A program made the position numbers and the translations under genes. Below, piece by piece: positions 8,515 through 16,168 of a stretch of DNA of 64,000 bases. The number at the start of each line of letters is the position of its first letter. Positions within the stretch are counted from its first letter, which is position 1. A model generated the notes under the pieces. It worked only from the letters and a program-made list of their open reading frames with translations, was not told where the DNA came from and searched no databases. The stretch is from assembly GCA_963706535.1 (NCBI GenBank), contig CAVPMU010000009.1, forward strand, positions 62,001 through 126,000, in the 5' to 3' direction. The DNA comes from RPQJ01 sp963706535. Lineage in GTDB: Bacteria; Pseudomonadota; Gammaproteobacteria; Steroidobacterales; Steroidobacteraceae.

Positions 8515-9126
8515 ATGCAGACGATCCTCCAGATCAACGCCAGCCTCTTCGGCGAGCAGAGCCAGTCCTCGCGCCTCGCCGGCGACTTCGTCAAGGCCCT
8601 TACCAGCCTGCCGCACGTCGGCGCCGGATCCACCGTGATCGTGCGCGACCTCGGCGCCGAGCCGCTGCCGCACCTGACGGCCGAGCGTTTCCAGTCGTTC
8701 GTCACGCCGGCGGAGCAGCGTACGCCGGAGCAGGCGCGCGTGGCCGCGGAATCCGACGCGCTCATCGACGAGCTGCGCCGCGCGGACGTGATCGTGCTCG
8801 GCCTGCCCATGTACAACTTCGGCGTGCCCTCCACGCTCAAGGCGTATTTCGACCACGTGGCGCGCGCCGGCAAGACCTTCCGTTACACGGAGAGCGGTCC
8901 CGAAGGCCTGCTGAAAGGCAAGAAGGCCTACGTGTTTGCGACGCGCGGCGGCCGCTACGCCGGCACGCCTGCCGACCTGCAGACGGGCTACGTCAAGCTG
9001 TTCCTTGGCTTCGTCGGCATCGAGGACGTCGAGTTCGTCTACGCAGAAGGCCTGTCGATGGGTCCGGAGAGTCGCGAGGCAGGACTCGGCACCGCCGAGG
9101 CACGCATCGAGCAGCTGGCGGCCTGA
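8515..9126 (+). CDS. azoR: FMN-dependent NADH:quinone oxidoreductase / azoreductase
   Basis: A 203-residue flavodoxin-fold enzyme of the AcpD/AzoR family, which reduces quinones by two electrons and azo bonds with NAD(P)H. Diagnostic features are the N-terminal FMN phosphate loop (INASLFGEQSQSSRLA), the VLGLPMYNFGVPSTLKAYFDHVARAGKTFRYTE region (positions 8790-8890), and TRGGRY. ATG 8515 is chosen because GGGAG lies 6 bases upstream; the earlier ATG at 8503 contains that site. It is first in an operon with DoxX and pirin genes. Expected role: cytosolic quinone or electrophile detoxification. Confidence 0.92.
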   Translation: MQTILQINASLFGEQSQSSRLAGDFVKALTSLPHVGAGSTVIVRDLGAEPLPHLTAERFQSFVTPAEQRTPEQARVAAESDALIDELRRADVIVLGLPMYNFGVPSTLKAYFDHVARAGKTFRYTESGPEGLLKGKKAYVFATRGGRYAGTPADLQTGYVKLFLGFVGIEDVEFVYAEGLSMGPESREAGLGTAEARIEQLAA

Positions 9127-9157
9127 GCAGCTGCAACACATCCAGGGAAATACGCAC

Positions 9158-9556
9158 ATGAACACCCAGCAGAACCTCGCGGACCTCACGGGCCGCATCC
9201 TGATCTCGGCAATCTTCCTGCAGGCCGGCATCGGCAAGATCGGCGGCTACGCGGGCACGCAAGGCTACATGGAGGCGATGGGCGTGCCGGGCGCGCTGCT
9301 GCCGCTCGTGATCGCGCTCGAGGTCCTCGCGCCGATCGCCATCATCGTCGGCTACCAGGCGCGCATCGCGGCCTTCCTGCTCGCAGGCTTCTCCCTAGCG
9401 TCGGCCGTACGGTTCCACAATCCCGCCGCCGACCCGACGCAGGGCATCATGTTCATGAAGAACCTGGCGCTGGCGGGCGGCTTCCTGTTCCTCGTCGCAC
9501 GCGGCACGGGCGACTGGTCGCTCGACGCCCGCCGCGAGTCGCTCGTGAGACCCTGA
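9158..9556 (+). CDS. DoxX-family membrane protein
   Basis: A 132-residue protein with four hydrophobic helices and the DoxX hallmarks: GRILISAIFLQAGIGKIGGYAG at the start (9191-9256), the YMEAMGVPGALLPLVIALEV segment, and a GFSLASAVRFHN loop. DoxX proteins commonly accompany azoreductases and pirins and belong to membrane quinone or thiol-redox systems. Their exact chemistry is mostly unsettled. The ATG follows an AGGGAAA site and lies 31 bases after azoR, so co-transcription is likely. Confidence 0.88.
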   Translation: MNTQQNLADLTGRILISAIFLQAGIGKIGGYAGTQGYMEAMGVPGALLPLVIALEVLAPIAIIVGYQARIAAFLLAGFSLASAVRFHNPAADPTQGIMFMKNLALAGGFLFLVARGTGDWSLDARRESLVRP

Positions 9557-9568
9557 GGAGCGCATGAC

Positions 9569-10426
9569 GTGAGTACCCGTACATTGCAGGCCGTGGTTCC
9601 GGCGGTGGCGGCGTCCGACGGGGCCGGCGTGAAGTTGCGCCGCAGCCTCGGCCGGGCGCCGCAGGTGCGATTCGACCCGTTCCTGATGCTCGACGAGTTC
9701 TTCTCGGACGACCCCGACGACTACCTGGCGGGTTTTCCCTCGCATCCGCACCGCGGCTTCGAGACCGTCACCTACATGCTCGAGGGTCGCATGCGCCACG
9801 AGGACGGCTTCGGCAACCGCGGCGACCTCGGTCCGGGCGACGTGCAGTGGATGACGGCGGCGCGCGGCATCGTCCACTCGGAGATGCCCCAGCAGACGGA
9901 GGGTCGCATGCGCGGCTTCCAGCTGTGGATCAACCTGCCGTCGCGCGAGAAGATGAAACCGGCGGCGTATCGCGACATTCCCTCGCGTGAAATTCCGACG
10001 GTCACGCTCGCCGGTGGCGGCGAACTGCGCGTCATCGCGGGCGAGTTCAGGCAGGACGGCGTGGCGACACCCGGCCCGATCGGCGGTCTGTCGACCGAGC
10101 CAATGTATTTCGACCTGCGCCTGCCGGCCAATGCGACCGTGACGGTCCCGACGCCCGCGACGCACAACGCCTTCCTGTACGTGTACGAGGGCGACGCTGC
10201 GGTCGGCGCCGATGCGAAACCGCTGCCGCATCGCTCCGCGGGCCTGCTCACGCCCGGCGACGACATGCGGGTCCGGGCGGGCGAGCGTGGCGCAGCCCTG
10301 CTGTTTCTGGCCGGCCGGCCGATCGGCGAGCCCGTGGTGCAGTTCGGCCCGTTCGTGATGAACACCCACGAGGAAATCGAGCAGGCGATCGTCGACTACC
10401 AGGCGGGCCGGCTGGCCGTGGCCTAG
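9569..10426 (+). CDS. Pirin family protein (cupin-type quercetinase-like)
   Basis: A 285-residue bicupin. The N-terminal pirin domain has the metal-binding signature FPSHPHRGFETVTYMLEG and later HEDGFGN...VQWMTAARGIVHSEMP, supplying the His-His-His-Glu ligands. The C-terminal pirin domain covers the last 110 residues (RSAGLLTPGDDMRVRAG). The gene starts with GTG after a GAGGAG site 12 bases past doxX, third in the operon. Pirins of this type can oxidise flavonol quercetin; the real substrate here is unknown but the set fits aromatic or quinone stress. Confidence 0.9.
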   Translation: MSTRTLQAVVPAVAASDGAGVKLRRSLGRAPQVRFDPFLMLDEFFSDDPDDYLAGFPSHPHRGFETVTYMLEGRMRHEDGFGNRGDLGPGDVQWMTAARGIVHSEMPQQTEGRMRGFQLWINLPSREKMKPAAYRDIPSREIPTVTLAGGGELRVIAGEFRQDGVATPGPIGGLSTEPMYFDLRLPANATVTVPTPATHNAFLYVYEGDAAVGADAKPLPHRSAGLLTPGDDMRVRAGERGAALLFLAGRPIGEPVVQFGPFVMNTHEEIEQAIVDYQAGRLAVA

Positions 10427-10513
10427 GTGTAATCCACCGCCGGGCCGCGGCGCGGCGAAAGCAGAATAGTTGCCACCAGGGGCGGTGGCCCTGCCCGCCG
10501 TGCGGACCTCGCC

Positions 10514-10804
10514 ATGAGCCACAAGCACGAGCAACTGCTGCGGACGATCTTCCACGATCCGATCAGCGCGAACATCCACTGGCGCGAGATCGAGTCGCTC
10601 CTGCACCACGTCGGTGCCAACGTCGAGCCGCTCTCCGGCGCGCGCATCCGCGTCAAGCTGAACGGCGCCGAGGGCATCCTGCACCGGCCGCACCACGGCA
10701 ACACGCTCGACAAGAGTTCGGTGCGCCACCTGCGTGAGTACCTCGCGCATGCGCGCATGACTCCGTCGCAATACGAGGCGGCGCGGGAGCAGGCGACGCA
10801 CTAG
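10514..10804 (+). CDS. HicA-like (YcfA) RNA-binding-fold protein without HicB
   Basis: A 96-residue protein. The central part (WREIESLLHHVGANVEPLSGARIRVKLNG...LHRPHHGNTLDKSSVRHLREYLAHA) follows the HicA dsRNA-binding-like fold, with the basic/His segment that in HicA toxins carries the catalytic histidine. No hicB-type antitoxin is encoded within a kilobase on either strand, and the protein is longer at the N-terminus than classical HicA (about 60-80 residues). It is therefore more likely a solitary HicA-domain protein than a working toxin-antitoxin pair. Function not established. Confidence 0.7.
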   Translation: MSHKHEQLLRTIFHDPISANIHWREIESLLHHVGANVEPLSGARIRVKLNGAEGILHRPHHGNTLDKSSVRHLREYLAHARMTPSQYEAAREQATH

Positions 10805-10876
10805 TCCTGCGCCGAGCTTGCGGTCGGCCAGCGCTTGGCATCAAATCACGGGCGGGACTTTCCTCCCCGAGCGGGC

Positions 10877-12081
10877 ATGATGGATCGCCGCAGGTTCCTG
10901 GTGAATTCGACCGGCACGATCGCCGGCAGTCTGCTGATTCCACGTCTCGCCGAGGCCGCGACGCAGGAGTCGCTGCCGGCCGGCGCGGTCTCCTCCGGCA
11001 TCCTCGATGCGCTGCCCGGCAAGCGACCGCTCATCAAGCGCAGCTTCCGGCCGCAGAACTACGAGACCCCGGTGGCGATGTTCCGCGAGGCGTTCACGCC
11101 GAACGACGCGTTCTACGCGCGCTGGCACAGCGCCGTTCCCGAGGTTTCCCTCGCCGACTGGCGACTGCGCATCGCGGGCCCGGGCGTGCAGAGCCCGCGC
11201 GAGTTCACCCAGGCGGAACTCACGCGCAAGTTCAAAGTCCACGAGGTCGCGGCGGTCAACCAGTGCTCGGCAACCGGCGCGGCCTGTTCGTGCCGCACGT
11301 GCCCGGCGTGCAGTGGGGCTACGGCGCGATGGGCAATGCGATGTGGCGCGGCGTGCGCCTGAAGGACGTGCTCGAGGATGCCGGCCTCGCCGGCAGCGCG
11401 CTCGAGGTCGTCGGCAATGGCGCAGACGCGCCGATGCTCACCGGTCCGGATTTCGTGAAGAGCCTGCCGATGTGGAAGGCCCTCGATCCCGACACCCTGG
11501 TCGCCTTCGAGATGAACGGCGAGCCGCTGCCGGTGTGGAACGGCTACCCGGCCCGCCTCGTGGTGCCCGGATGGACCGCGACCTACTGGATCAAGGCGCT
11601 CGTCGACCTGCAGGTGACGGACACGGCCTACGACGGCTTCTGGATGAAGACCGCCTACCGCGTGCCGAAGGGCATGTTCGGGGAGAGCGGCTTCGCCTCG
11701 CAGGACACGGCAGCGAACTCGGCGATCACCGCGATCAAGGTCAACTCGCTGATCGTGGACCCGGCGCCGGACGCGGTGCTTCCCATCGGGCGCAGGACCG
11801 AGGTCCACGGCATCGCCTGGGACGGCGGATCGGGAATCCGCAAGGTGCAGTACTCGCTCGACGGTGGCGCGAGCTGGCGCGAGGCGCGGCTCGGCCGCGA
11901 GCTCGGCCGCTATTCCTGGCGGCAGTGGCGGTTTGCGGTGAGGCCCAAGGCTGCGGGCACGCAGTCGGTCATGGTGCGTGCGCTGGCGCGCGACGGCGCG
12001 ACGCAGGCGGGGCAACTGGTGCACAACCCGGCCGGCTATCACCACAACGTGGTGCAGAAAGTGGATTTCCATGTGGCGTGA
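10877..12081 (+). pseudogene. sorA: SorA-like sulfite dehydrogenase (molybdopterin oxidoreductase), frameshifted
   Basis: Encodes a sulfite-oxidase-family molybdoenzyme in two frames. The N-terminal part (10877 to about 11270) has a twin-arginine signal (DRRRFLVNSTGTIAGSLL) and Moco-domain sequence up to the conserved AAVNQCS, whose cysteine binds molybdenum. The rest continues one frame over with NRRGLFVPHVPGVQWGYGAMGN, then GVRLKDVL, and a C-terminal dimerisation domain (WDGGSGIRKVQYSLDGG). Restoring one G to the GG at 11269-11270 joins the frames perfectly. The family oxidises sulfite to sulfate in the periplasm, passing electrons to a SorB cytochrome, encoded next. Real inactivation and sequence error cannot be told apart here. 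Confidence 0.85.
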
Positions 12082-12379
12082 ACTCCGGCGCGGGGCGCTG
12101 GTCGTCTGCGCGCTCGCATCGGGCGCGCCGGCCCTGGCCGGCGACGAGGCCAGCCTGGTGCTGGCGCAGGGCGAGGGCGTCGACAAGGTGCAGGCGCTGT
12201 GCGCGATCTGCCACAGCCTCGACTACGTCCACATGAACTCACCGTTCCAGGACGCCACCGGCTGGGACAAGACGGTGACGAAGATGGTCAAGGTGATGGG
12301 CGCGCCGATCACGCCCGAGGACAGCGCGGCGATCGTCGCTTATCTCGCTCGCCACTACGGCAGGGAAGCCGCCCGGTAG
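12071..12379 (+). CDS. sorB: SorB-like monohaem cytochrome c subunit
   Basis: A 102-residue exported cytochrome. The signal peptide (RRGALVVCALASGAPALA) is followed by the haem motif CAICH at about residue 45 and, near the C-terminus, MVKVMGAPITPEDSAAIVAYLARHYG, which carries a likely axial methionine. It overlaps the sorA-like gene by 11 bases, the typical coupling of the catalytic and cytochrome subunits of SorAB sulfite dehydrogenases. It would take electrons from the molybdenum subunit and deliver them to a soluble cytochrome or oxidase. The gene itself looks intact although its partner is frameshifted. Confidence 0.85.
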   Translation: MWRELRRGALVVCALASGAPALAGDEASLVLAQGEGVDKVQALCAICHSLDYVHMNSPFQDATGWDKTVTKMVKVMGAPITPEDSAAIVAYLARHYGREAAR

Positions 12380-12386
12380 GCGAAAC

Positions 12387-12503
12387 ATGGACTTGCTGTC
12401 GTTCGCGCGCGGCCACGCGCTGCAGTGATCGATGGCGATCCTCGCGTTCGGCCTGGCGTGGCGCCTGGCAGATGGTCGCCCGGCGCATGTGGCCCTAGCC
12501 TGA
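12387..12503 (+). pseudogene. 5' stub of a NarI/DsrM-like membrane protein gene, with in-frame stop
   Basis: After SorB the sequence reads MDLLSFARGHALQ, stop (TGA 12426-12428), SMAILAFGLAWRLADG..., stop at 12501. Reading the TGA as TGG (W) gives ALQWSMAILAFGLAWRLA, the amphipathic start plus first helix of NarI/DsrM-type respiratory membrane subunits seen beside heterodisulfide-reductase-like genes. The reading frame then degrades within 70 bases of the insertion element. This is interpreted as the surviving start of a gene inactivated by a nonsense change and by the IS element or an associated deletion. The family is recognised from the pattern only, so confidence is moderate. Confidence 0.5.
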
Positions 12504-12521
12504 ATGGCACTTCCTTAAGCC
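12502..12521. repeat. Left terminal inverted repeat of the IS4-family element
   Basis: Reads GAATGGCACTTCCTTAAGCC. It matches the reverse complement of 14009-14028 at 19 of 20 positions, differing at the C in CTTCC. Confidence 0.9.
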
Positions 12522-12569
12522 GCAGCGGGACGAGCGAGCGCGGCTAAGCCATTGATGGGATGAGGCAGG

Positions 12570-14015
12570 TTGGCTGGGATTGGTAGGATGTTTGTTACCA
12601 CACATCCGCCCCACACAACCCCGAGGCCAACCTTGACCCAGCGTACTGCCGCATTTCGTTCCGGGCAACATCGACAGCAGGTGCGCCGCCGCGCGCAGCG
12701 CGTCGATGCGGTCGGGTTCTTCAACCTGCTGACAAGCCCCGAACTGATCGAGGTGACCGAGTCGCACCTGCCCGCGCATCGCGAGCGGCTGTATCCACCG
12801 ACGGTGGCGCTGTCGATGTTCCTGCGCCAGTCCCTGGACGCCGACGGTTCCTGTCAGAAGGCCGTCAATGGCTGGGCCGCCCAGCGATGCGCGGAAGGCT
12901 TGAGCGTGCAGAGCGTTCGCACCGGGGCGTACTGCAAGGCGCGCGAGCGCTTGCCGGTGGCGATGGTGACCGGCCTTGCGCACACGGTCGGTGCGCGGGT
13001 GAGCGCACGGGCCAAGCCCGGTTGGCGCTGGCGCGGCCGCGATGTGAAGCTGGTGGACGGTACCGGGATCTCGATGCCCGACACGCCGGAGAACCAGGCG
13101 TGCTATCCGCAGCCCAGTAGCCAGACCGAGGGGGTCGGCTTTCCATTGGCACGTGTCGTGGGCGTGATTTGCCTGGCGACCGGGGCCGTGATCGATGCAG
13201 CCATCGGCCCGCATGCGGGCAAAGGCAGCAGTGAGCTGGGACTGCTGCGCACGCTCGGCACAGTCTTTTCCCCGGGCGATGTGATGCTCGCCGATGCGCT
13301 CTACTGCAACTACTTTCTGATCGCGACCATGATCTCGGCCGGTGTGGATGTGCTGTTCGAACAGCACGGCGCACGGATCACCGACTTTCGGCGCGGTGCG
13401 TCTCTGGGCCACCGCGATCATCTGGTGCGCTGGAGGAAGTCGCAGACCAGGCCCGAGTGGATGAGCGCGCAGCAGTACGCGGACTTCCCCGAGGAGCTGA
13501 CCGTGCGGGAAGTGCAGGTCGATGGCCAAATCCTGGTCACCACGTTGGTCAACCGCAAGGTCAGCAAAGGCGAGCTCGACCAGTTGTACGCGCGGCGCTG
13601 GAACGTGGAGCTGGATCTGCGCAATATCAAGACCACGCTCGGCGTCGAAGTGCTGCGCTGTCTGACGCCGCAGATGGTCGAGAAAGAACTGTGGGTGCAT
13701 CTGCTGGCCTACAACTTGATCCGCTTGCTGATGGCACAAGCCGCACTGGATGCCAGGGTTCACCCGCGACAGCTGAGCTTCAAGCACGCGGTGCAGCTAT
13801 GGGTTGAGTGGCATGCGCATCGCGTTGATTTCAGCGCTGATCCGAACACGTTCTTCAGGCTGCTTGCGCAACCGGTGGTCGGCAACCGGCCCGGACGCAT
13901 CGAGCCGCGGGCCAGAAAACGCAGACCCAAGCCCTATCCGTGGCTGAAAATCCCTCGCGCCGCAGCCCGTGACTGCGTGCGAAAATATGGCCATCTGTGG
14001 CGCTACAGGGCTTAA
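12570..14015 (+). CDS. IS4-family transposase
   Basis: A 481-residue DDE transposase. The catalytic acidic residues lie in VKLVDGTGISMPD (first D), MLADALYCNYF (second D) and the IS4 signature LYARRWNVELDLRNIK, a perfect Y-(2)-R-(3)-E-(6)-K motif containing the catalytic Glu. Start choice is uncertain because several ATG/TTG codons lie in the first 100 bases; the first is used. The stop at 14013-14015 falls inside the right inverted repeat. The frame is complete with no stops, so the element may still be active or recently arrived. Confidence 0.93.
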   Translation: MAGIGRMFVTTHPPHTTPRPTLTQRTAAFRSGQHRQQVRRRAQRVDAVGFFNLLTSPELIEVTESHLPAHRERLYPPTVALSMFLRQSLDADGSCQKAVNGWAAQRCAEGLSVQSVRTGAYCKARERLPVAMVTGLAHTVGARVSARAKPGWRWRGRDVKLVDGTGISMPDTPENQACYPQPSSQTEGVGFPLARVVGVICLATGAVIDAAIGPHAGKGSSELGLLRTLGTVFSPGDVMLADALYCNYFLIATMISAGVDVLFEQHGARITDFRRGASLGHRDHLVRWRKSQTRPEWMSAQQYADFPEELTVREVQVDGQILVTTLVNRKVSKGELDQLYARRWNVELDLRNIKTTLGVEVLRCLTPQMVEKELWVHLLAYNLIRLLMAQAALDARVHPRQLSFKHAVQLWVEWHAHRVDFSADPNTFFRLLAQPVVGNRPGRIEPRARKRRPKPYPWLKIPRAAARDCVRKYGHLWRYRA

Positions 14016-14028
14016 GTAAGTGCCATTC
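14009..14028. repeat. Right terminal inverted repeat of the IS4-family element
   Basis: Reads GGCTTAAGTAAGTGCCATTC, the inverted partner of 12502-12521 with one mismatch. It overlaps the transposase stop codon. Confidence 0.9.
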
Positions 14029-14029
14029 G

Positions 14030-14350
14030 CCCTCGATGGTGTTCGACGAGGTCTTCTCCGAGCAGGTGTTCGAGCGCGGCAAGATCGAGGAGGGCCGCGT
14101 GATGCAGCGCTTCTTCAGGCGCACCGGCCAGAGCCTCACCCAGGAGTGGCTGGTTGAGCTGGTGAAGCGGATGCTGCGCCACCTGCCGATCACCATGCTG
14201 GGCAAGCTCGGCCTCGCCACGCTGGTGGCGCCGCGAACCAGCGGCTGGTCGGGTGCGCGCGAGGCGATCGCGGAATACGTGCACGAGCGGGAGCACGAGC
14301 GCCGGCGCGCACTCGGGCTCGCCGACCTGATCGACGGGGCGAAGTCATGA
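14030..14350 (+). pseudogene. C-terminal remnant of an sHdrC2-like subunit, truncated by the IS element
   Basis: From the IS edge the frame reads PSMVFDEVFSEQVFERGKIEEGRVMQRFFRRTGQSL..., then a basic helical segment ending ADLIDGAKS. This resembles the C-terminal third of HdrC-type iron-sulfur subunits. The N-terminal part with two CxxCxxCxxxCP [4Fe-4S] motifs is absent. An ATG at 14036 could allow translation of about 104 residues, but without clusters it could not transfer electrons to HdrB. Its stop overlaps the HdrB start (ATGA at 14347), as in intact hdrC2-hdrB2 pairs. The identity relies strongly on this context. Confidence 0.65.
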
Positions 14351-15282
14351 GCAATACCAGGGACAAGTACCGGAAGGTCGCCTACTACCCGGGCTGCGCG
14401 CTCGAGGGCACCGCGCACTCCTACAACCGCTCCACGCAGGCGCTCGGCAAGGCGCTCGGCCTCGAGCTCGTCGAGGTCGACAACTGGAACTGCTGCGGCG
14501 CGATGGAAGTGAAGAACATCGACCCGAAGCTGCAGACCTACCTCTCCTCCCGCGTGATGGCGACGGCGACGTCCGAAATGAAGATGGACGTGGTGATGGC
14601 GCCCTGCAACGGCTGCTACCACAACCTGAAGAAGGCCGAGTACGACCTCGCCCACGATGCGAAGAGCGCCGAGGTGGTGGACCGGCTGTCGAAGAAGGCG
14701 GGCCACGCGACCTACCAGGCCGGGCAGGTGGAGACCATCCACGCGCTCGACTGGATCAAGCACGGCATCGGCGACGAAGGCCTGAAAAAGCGCCTGCGCG
14801 GGTCGTTGAACGGGCTCAAGGTCGCCAACTACTATGGCTGCATGTACACGCGGCCGCGGCACATCTTCCCCGAGAAAGACCAGGGCCCGGGCAGCGAGTC
14901 CACCTCGAAGCCGCACTACATGGACGACCTGCTCGCGGCCGCCGGCGCCGTGAACGTCGACTTCCCGCTCAAGACGGCCTGCTGCGGCGGCGCGCACACG
15001 CTCTCCGACAGCGACACCTCGACCAAGCTGGTGCTCAACATCCTGCGCGCGGCCGAGGCCGCGGGCGCCGAGGTCATCGCGACCGAGTGCCCGACCTGCC
15101 ACTCCGGCCTCGAGATGCACCAGGTGCGGGCGGAGAAGAAGTTCGGCGTGGCGACGCGGGTGAAGATCGTCTACTTCACGCAACTGCTCGGTCTCGCGCT
15201 GGGACTGAAGCCCCGCCAGCTCGGCGTGCACGAGAACGTCTCCGACTCGCTGGGATTCCTGAAGGAGAAGGGGATCGCGTGA
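14347..15282 (+). CDS. hdrB2: sHdrB2-like heterodisulfide-reductase-type subunit
   Basis: A 311-residue cytoplasmic protein with two CCG domains that bind non-cubane [4Fe-4S] clusters. The first has C17, C49-C50, C87 and C90 (CALEG, NWNCCGAM, CNGC). The second has C165, C212-C213, C248 and C251 (YYGCMY, ACCGGAH, CPTC). Both sets look complete. In sulfur oxidisers the sHdr complex (C1-B1-A-H-C2-B2 with LbpA) oxidises protein-bound sulfane sulfur to sulfite in the cytoplasm. An LbpA-like gene just downstream favours this role over methanogen-type HdrB. Its partners C1, B1 and A are not in this window. Confidence 0.82.
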   Translation: MSNTRDKYRKVAYYPGCALEGTAHSYNRSTQALGKALGLELVEVDNWNCCGAMEVKNIDPKLQTYLSSRVMATATSEMKMDVVMAPCNGCYHNLKKAEYDLAHDAKSAEVVDRLSKKAGHATYQAGQVETIHALDWIKHGIGDEGLKKRLRGSLNGLKVANYYGCMYTRPRHIFPEKDQGPGSESTSKPHYMDDLLAAAGAVNVDFPLKTACCGGAHTLSDSDTSTKLVLNILRAAEAAGAEVIATECPTCHSGLEMHQVRAEKKFGVATRVKIVYFTQLLGLALGLKPRQLGVHENVSDSLGFLKEKGIA

Positions 15283-15716
15283 AGCCCCTGGCCGACATCG
15301 AGCGGCGGCTCGGCGAGATCGAGGCGGGCGTCGGCGGGCAGGGTCCGGCCGCGGCCGCCGAGCTGCTCGCGCTCGGCGAGGAGGTGCTCGAACACTGGGT
15401 CGCGGCCAGGGGGCTCGAGCCGACTCGCAACGAACGCGAGGGATTCCGGCTGCTGGCGCTGCACCGGCAGGGCTGCACCGACGATGCGAGCTTCAACGCC
15501 TGCCGGGAAACCTGCCGCGAACTCGTCTACCATTACAACCTGATCACCCTGGATCCGCAGCACCCCGAGACGGCGCAACGGATGACCATGATGACCCTGG
15601 TCGCCAACCACCTGTTGCTGTTCGTGGCCGGCAAGATGCAGGTCGCGGCGCTCGGCGATTTCTGCTGTGCGTCGCGCCCGCTGCGTCAGGATGCCGTGCC
15701 GCAGGGCGAGGCCTGA
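15279..15716 (+). CDS. sHdr-cluster conserved protein of unknown function
   Basis: A 145-residue protein starting at GTG 15279, overlapping the hdrB2 stop by 4 bases (GTGA). It is mostly helical and soluble. The central block GFRLLALHRQGCTDDASFNACRETCRELVYHYNLI (15445-15543) has three cysteines and looks strongly constrained. A second Cys pair (FCCAS) lies near the C-terminus. No known fold is recognised. Its place between HdrB2-like and LbpA-like genes implies a part in the same sulfur pathway, perhaps assembly or sulfur relay through the cysteines (inference). It might correspond to the unknown protein H of sHdr operons, but that cannot be confirmed by eye. Confidence 0.7.
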   Translation: MKPLADIERRLGEIEAGVGGQGPAAAAELLALGEEVLEHWVAARGLEPTRNEREGFRLLALHRQGCTDDASFNACRETCRELVYHYNLITLDPQHPETAQRMTMMTLVANHLLLFVAGKMQVAALGDFCCASRPLRQDAVPQGEA

Positions 15717-15727
15717 GGAGAATCGAA

Positions 15728-16168
15728 ATGCCTGTCGTGAAGGGTTGCAAACTGCCGGACGACCTCCTGTACGACGTCGAGAACCAGATCTGGTTCAAGG
15801 AGCTCGGCGACGGCACGGTGAAGGTCGGCATGACCGCGGTCGCCACCGCCATGGCGGGTCGGCTGGTCGCATTCACGCCGAAGGGCGTGGGCAAGGAAGT
15901 GAAGGCTGGCAAGTCCTGCGCCACGGTCGAGTCCGGCAAGTGGGTGGGTCCGGCCAAGGTTGCCGCCGGCGGCGAGGTCGTGGCGGTCAACGAGGCGCTG
16001 GTGGCCACGCCGAGCATGGCGAACGACGATCCCTACGGCGAGGGCTGGCTGATCGTGCTGAGGCCCGAGGGCTGGGACAGCGTCAAGCCGGCCCTGATTC
16101 CCGGTGCCGAGGTGGCCGGTCCGTACGAGGCCAAGATGGCTGCCGACGGCTTCGCGGGGTGTGCGTGA
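15728..16168 (+). CDS. lbpA: Lipoate-binding protein LbpA-like (GcvH fold)
   Basis: A 146-residue GcvH-type lipoyl domain with the lipoylation site K71 in CATVESGKWVGPAKV. The start is IWFKELGDGTVKVGMTAVATAMAG. The sequence between (LVAFTPKGVGKEVKAGKS) is typical of sulfur-oxidation LbpA rather than glycine cleavage H protein. LbpA carries sulfur intermediates on its lipoyl arm for the sHdr complex. It follows a good AGGAGAA site 12 bases after the preceding gene. A dedicated lipoate ligase is not encoded in this window. Confidence 0.85.
   Translation: MPVVKGCKLPDDLLYDVENQIWFKELGDGTVKVGMTAVATAMAGRLVAFTPKGVGKEVKAGKSCATVESGKWVGPAKVAAGGEVVAVNEALVATPSMANDDPYGEGWLIVLRPEGWDSVKPALIPGAEVAGPYEAKMAADGFAGCA

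Larger units (their letters stand above)
12502..14028. mobile_element. IS4-family insertion sequence, about 1.53 kb
   Basis: The element is bounded by 20-base imperfect inverted repeats (one mismatch) at 12502-12521 and 14009-14028 and carries one transposase gene. No clean target duplication is visible: the left flank reads TGGCCCTAGCCT and the right flank GCCCTCGATGG, sharing only GCCCT. IS4 elements normally create duplications of about 8-13 bases. Their absence, together with different broken genes on each side, points to a deletion starting at one end of the element after insertion. The left repeat overlaps the second stop of the NarI-like stub. Confidence 0.88.

Noticed and set aside
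10514..10804. HicAB toxin-antitoxin system
   Set aside because: No HicB antitoxin frame is present on either side, so a functional pair cannot be claimed.
12490..14040. Target-site duplication of the IS4 element
   Set aside because: The flanks share only GCCCT and at different distances from the ends; this is within chance.
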